A stretch of DNA of 64,000 bases, taken from contig NZ_QDDR01000001.1 in assembly GCF_003075525.1 (NCBI RefSeq), positions 372,001 to 436,000 on the forward strand, written 5' to 3'. Position 1 is the first letter of the stretch. Every line of letters starts with the position of its first letter. The translations under genes were made by a program, and so were the position numbers. A model generated the notes under the pieces. That model worked only from the letters and a program-made list of their open reading frames with translations, ran no database searches and was not told the DNA's origin. This document shows, piece by piece, positions 57,620-64,000 of this stretch. Source of the stretch: Pararhodobacter aggregans (GTDB taxonomy: Bacteria > Pseudomonadota > Alphaproteobacteria > Rhodobacterales > Rhodobacteraceae).

Positions 57620-58372
57620 TCAGGCGTTGTCCTTCTGGCGACGGATCGCCGTAAAGACGCTGAGGGGATCGGCGCCCGCAAGCCCGGCGGCGGCGGCCAC
57701 CTCGGGCAGGTGGCAGCGCAGATATGGGTTCAGGAGGCGCTCACTTTCAAGGGTGGTGCCGGTGGTCGGCAGCGCTTCCTGCGCCAGACGCGGCAGATCG
57801 GCCTGACGGACCGCCAGCGCCGAGGCATCGGGCGCATAGCGGGCGGCGAAGGCGAGGTTGGCGCGGGCGTAATCGTGGCCCGACAGCACGCGGGTCTCGG
57901 CGGGCAGGGCGTTGAAGCGGGCGATGGTGGCGAACATCTGCTCGGCCGTGCCCTCGAAGAGCCGCCCGCAGCCATGGGTCATCAGGCTGTCGGCCGAGAA
58001 CAGCGCCTTCAGCGCCGGGTAATGGAAGGCGACATGGCCCAGCGTGTGGCCCGGCGCGTCCAGCACCTCGGCCCCGCCGGGCAGGGTGTCGCCGGGCGCG
58101 AAGGCGTGGTCCAGCGGCGGCAGGCGGTGGGCATCGGCTTTCGCACCCCAGACCTTGGCGCCGGTGGCGGCGACGATCTCGGGCACCGCGTCGATGTGGT
58201 CGTTGTGGTGATGGGTGATGTAGATCCGCGCCAGCCGCCAGCCGCGTTCGGCCAGCCGGGCGAGGATCGGGGCGGCCTCGGGCGCGTCGATCAGGGTCGT
58301 GTCGCCGGTCGCCGCGTCATGGACGAGGTAGGCGTAATTGTCCTGAAGACAGCGGATGATCTCGATGGTCAT
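57620..58372 (-). CDS. gloB: Hydroxyacylglutathione hydrolase (glyoxalase II)
   Basis: Hydrolyses S-lactoylglutathione to lactate and glutathione in methylglyoxal detoxification. 250 residues, SD AGGAG. Metallo-beta-lactamase fold with the binuclear zinc motif THHHNDHID (about 51-59), PGHTLGHVAFH (about 108), DSLMTHGCGRLFEGT (about 130) and SGHDYARANLAFA (about 165), the last being the glyoxalase II glutathione-binding signature. Divergent from a methyltransferase gene, the usual arrangement in this group; a nested palindrome lies between them. Confidence 0.93.
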   Translation of the reverse strand: MTIEIIRCLQDNYAYLVHDAATGDTTLIDAPEAAPILARLAERGWRLARIYITHHHNDHIDAVPEIVAATGAKVWGAKADAHRLPPLDHAFAPGDTLPGGAEVLDAPGHTLGHVAFHYPALKALFSADSLMTHGCGRLFEGTAEQMFATIARFNALPAETRVLSGHDYARANLAFAARYAPDASALAVRQADLPRLAQEALPTTGTTLESERLLNPYLRCHLPEVAAAAGLAGADPLSVFTAIRRQKDNA

Positions 58373-58396
58373 GGGAAACTCCTGCGGCGACCTGCG

Positions 58397-58424
58397 GCAA
58401 TCGCAGGCTTTGCAAAGCGATTGC
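58397..58424. promoter_or_regulatory. Nested palindrome between gloB and the methyltransferase gene
   Basis: Perfect 12-base palindrome GCTTTGCAAAGC (58407-58418) inside the inverted repeat GCAATCGC (58397-58404) and GCGATTGC (58417-58424). It contains TTTGCAAA, the core of the PccR sites near 16870 and 18615. The regulator is unknown. Confidence 0.5.
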
Positions 58425-58467
58425 GATGGGGCAGGGTGCAGTCTGTCTCAGCCGGGCCCGGGGTTCA

Positions 58468-59268
58468 ATGCATCTCGACGTGCAAGTCTTGCGCGACTTC
58501 TATTACCGCAGCCAGCTGGGTCGTGCGGCGCAGAAGGGTGTGCGCGACCGGGTGGTCGAGCGTTGGGGCGATACGCGGGGCCTGACGCTGGCGGGCTACG
58601 GTTTCGCGGTGCCGCTGCTCAGGCCGTTTCTGGGCACGGCCGAGCGGGTGATCGGGCTGATGCCGGGGCCGCAGGGGGTCATGCACTGGCCGGCGGATGG
58701 CGCCAATCACTCCGTCCTGTGCGACGAGGCCCGCTGGCCGCTGGCCAATGACAGCGTCGACCGGCTGGTGGTGATGCACGGGCTCGAAACCTCGGACCAT
58801 CCGCTGGCGCTGCTCGATGAGATGCACCGGGTCCTCTCGCCACAGGGGCGGGCGCTGGTGGTGGTGCCCAGCCGCGGCGGGCTCTGGGCGCGGTCGGATG
58901 CCACGCCCTTCGGCTTCGGCCGTCCCTATTCGCGCGGCCAGATGGAGCGGCTGATGGCCGAGGCGGGCTTCGTCTGCGCCGCCCATACCACGGCGCTGTT
59001 CTTCCCGCCCTCGTCGCGGCGCTTCTGGCTGCGCTCGGCCCGGACCCTGGAGAAGGCCGGGCGCAACTGGGGGCCGGACCGGCTGGGCGGCGTGCTGATC
59101 GTCGAGGCGATGCGCCGCGACACGGCCACGCCCCGGGGGCTGCGGGTGGCCGAGCGCATGCCGCTGCGGGTGCTCGAAGGGATCCCGGTCAGCGGCGCGC
59201 AACCGGCCTGGCGCGAGACGGCGGCACGCGGGGGAGAGACAAGACCGAATCCAGCGACGAATCTATAG
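58468..59268 (+). CDS. SAM-dependent methyltransferase (class I)
   Basis: 266 residues from ATG 58468. Class I Rossmann methyltransferase, of the type annotated next to gloB in alphaproteobacteria. The glycine motif region is TLAGYGFAVPLLRPF (not a canonical GxGxG), and motif II/III are seen as WPLANDSVDRLVVMHGLE and MHRVLSPQGRALVVVPS (conserved D-x-V and L-x-P-x-G). The C-terminal 40 residues are basic and Ala/Arg rich. Substrate unknown; the methyl acceptor may be a small metabolite or an aldehyde-modified product. No SD is visible. Confidence 0.8.
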   Translation: MHLDVQVLRDFYYRSQLGRAAQKGVRDRVVERWGDTRGLTLAGYGFAVPLLRPFLGTAERVIGLMPGPQGVMHWPADGANHSVLCDEARWPLANDSVDRLVVMHGLETSDHPLALLDEMHRVLSPQGRALVVVPSRGGLWARSDATPFGFGRPYSRGQMERLMAEAGFVCAAHTTALFFPPSSRRFWLRSARTLEKAGRNWGPDRLGGVLIVEAMRRDTATPRGLRVAERMPLRVLEGIPVSGAQPAWRETAARGGETRPNPATNL

Positions 59269-59542
59269 ATTCGCGCGCGCGAAAGGCCGGTCCTGCACCG
59301 CCTCTTTCTGCGCCGCGGCAAGACGATGGGGCGGCAAAGCGCCACGCCTGCGACATTCTGTCCGGCACTGGCCCGGCTAAGCGCTAACAAGGGGGTTGTT
59401 CACACCTCGTTGATGGTTGCGGGGAGGGGTTTGCTCTGCTACACCCGCGCCGATTTCGGGTGCCGCGCAATCCTCACGAGCACCCAGACCAGCCCGGGCC
59501 TTGCGCGAGGTCCAAGGGGCGCACAAACTCGAAAGGGTGGAC
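59269..59542. other. Upstream region of the F1-ATPase operon
   Basis: 274 bases without a gene, holding the candidate atp promoter (59417-59445). The first 100 bases contain GCGCGC repeats and a TATAGATT stretch near 59264-59271 but no clear function. Confidence 0.5.
59417..59445 (+). promoter_or_regulatory. Candidate promoter of the atp operon
   Basis: TTGCGG (59417-59422), 17-base spacer, TACACC (59440-59445). The -10 match is moderate. It would give a leader of about 90 bases before the GTG of atpH. Confidence 0.4.
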
Positions 59543-60102
59543 GTGTCCGAACCTGCTTCGATCTCCACAGGCATCGCCGCGCGCTATGCCACCGCCATCT
59601 TCGAACTGGCGAAAGAGGGCTCGGCCCTGACCGCGCTGGAAGCCGATCTCGACACGCTGGAAACCGCATTGAACGACAGCGCCGACCTTCGGGCCGTGCT
59701 GAGCTCGCCGGTCTACAGCCGTGAGGATCTGGGCAAGGCGATCACCGCCCTGTCCGACAAACTCGGCCTCTCGGCGACGACGAAGGGCGCGCTGGGCATG
59801 ATGGCCCAGAACCGCCGCCTGTTCGCGCTGCCGCAGCTCATCGCCGAGCTGCGCCGCATGATCGCCGACGAGAAGGGCGAGATTACCGCCGAGGTCACCT
59901 CGGCCACGGTGCTGACCAAGGCGCAAGCCGACCAGCTCGCCGCCACCTTGAAGGCGAATGTCGGCAAGACCGTGAAACTGAATGTCGCCGTCGATGAGAA
60001 CCTCATCGGTGGCCTGATTGTCAAAGTGGGCTCGAAGATGATCGACACCTCGATCAGGTCAAAGCTCGCGGCCCTCCAGCACAGCATGAAAGAGGTCGGA
60101 TA

Positions 60103-60103
<1 letters not shown>
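59543..60103 (+). CDS. atpH: ATP synthase delta subunit
   Basis: Peripheral stalk subunit that joins F1 to F0. 186 residues from a GTG at 59543 with AAAGGGTGG upstream; an earlier TTG frame start is rejected because the family begins close to [22 protein letters not shown]. Conserved N-terminal domain ([13 protein letters not shown], about 12-24) and C-terminal [19 protein letters not shown]. First gene of the operon atpH-A-G-D(-C), with F0 genes elsewhere as usual in Rhodobacterales. Its stop overlaps the atpA start (TAATG). Confidence 0.95.
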
Positions 60104-61641
<1,538 letters not shown>

Positions 61642-61663
61642 GCGCGGAGGAGAGGATCGCTAG

Positions 61664-63980
<2,317 letters not shown>

Positions 63981-63990
63981 TCTGACGCAG

Positions 63991-64000
63991 AGGAGGGCCA
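63991..64000 (+). promoter_or_regulatory. Ribosome binding site of the next gene (expected atpC)
   Basis: AGGAGGG (63991-63997) follows atpD by 11 bases and the window ends 3 bases later, so the start codon is just at or beyond the edge. atpC (epsilon) is expected from the operon order. Confidence 0.6.

Overview
The window is chromosomal DNA from a very GC-rich alphaproteobacterium of the Rhodobacterales (Rhodobacter/Paracoccus type). The evidence is the combination of an F1-ATPase operon in the order atpH-A-G-D with no F0 genes visible next to it, a PccR-type short-chain acyl-CoA regulator near propionyl-CoA carboxylase and methylmalonyl-CoA mutase, a choline-betaine locus, a DctB/DctD pair and many small proteins typical of this group. 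I see no phage, insertion sequence, CRISPR array or frameshifted gene. The genus cannot be fixed from the sequence alone.

Layout. 1-2531: end of a copper-exporting P-type ATPase (cut by the window edge) with its CueR-type regulator. 2667-5077: ArsC-like protein, cold-shock protein and a DEAD-box helicase. 5277-8488: DctB/DctD C4-dicarboxylate two-component system. 8493-13783: choline ABC transporter (choX-choW-choV) divergent from betI-betA, with a palindromic operator between them. 13838-15376: secreted nuclease-like protein, hemerythrin-domain protein and a YdcH-like small protein behind a probable FnrL-activated promoter. 15428-25980: propionyl-CoA assimilation region (pccR, pccB, a small lipoprotein, an acidic unknown protein, pccA, methylmalonyl-CoA mutase), with MFS, DUF486 and DUF4174 genes interspersed. 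26100-30013: small genes (GST, MAPEG, VOC, GNAT, DjlA-like, SH3, exported unknown).

29965-36036 is a minus-strand run: ferredoxin, PerM-type membrane protein, HdaA, polyphosphate kinase and Ppx-type phosphatase. 36253-42136: a lipoprotein, riboflavin synthase and capsule genes (KpsS-like, export lipoprotein, KpsC-like), ending in a block of inverted repeats. 42417-46809: an acyl-CoA ligase, acetoacetyl-CoA synthetase and tRNA-Leu(UAA). 46797-54636: a CPBP protease, then a TetR-controlled cluster of a beta-keto acid cleavage enzyme (BKACE/DUF849), a two-subunit biotin-dependent acyl-CoA carboxylase, a GST and an isovaleryl-CoA-dehydrogenase-type acyl-CoA dehydrogenase. 55062-64000: clpA, gloB with a divergent methyltransferase, and the F1 ATP synthase genes, ending at the ribosome binding site of the next gene (probably atpC).

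The least explained part is the 47.7-54.6 kb cluster. It has enzymes for dehydrogenation, carboxylation and beta-keto acid cleavage, but no hydratase or HMG-CoA lyase, so it is not a standard leucine operon and its substrate is unknown. Several regulatory sites can be read directly: an FnrL box at -41.5 from a predicted -10, PccR-like TTTGCAAA sites, a BetI-like operator and a TetR palindrome over a -35 box. Two kinds of intergenic repeat recur.
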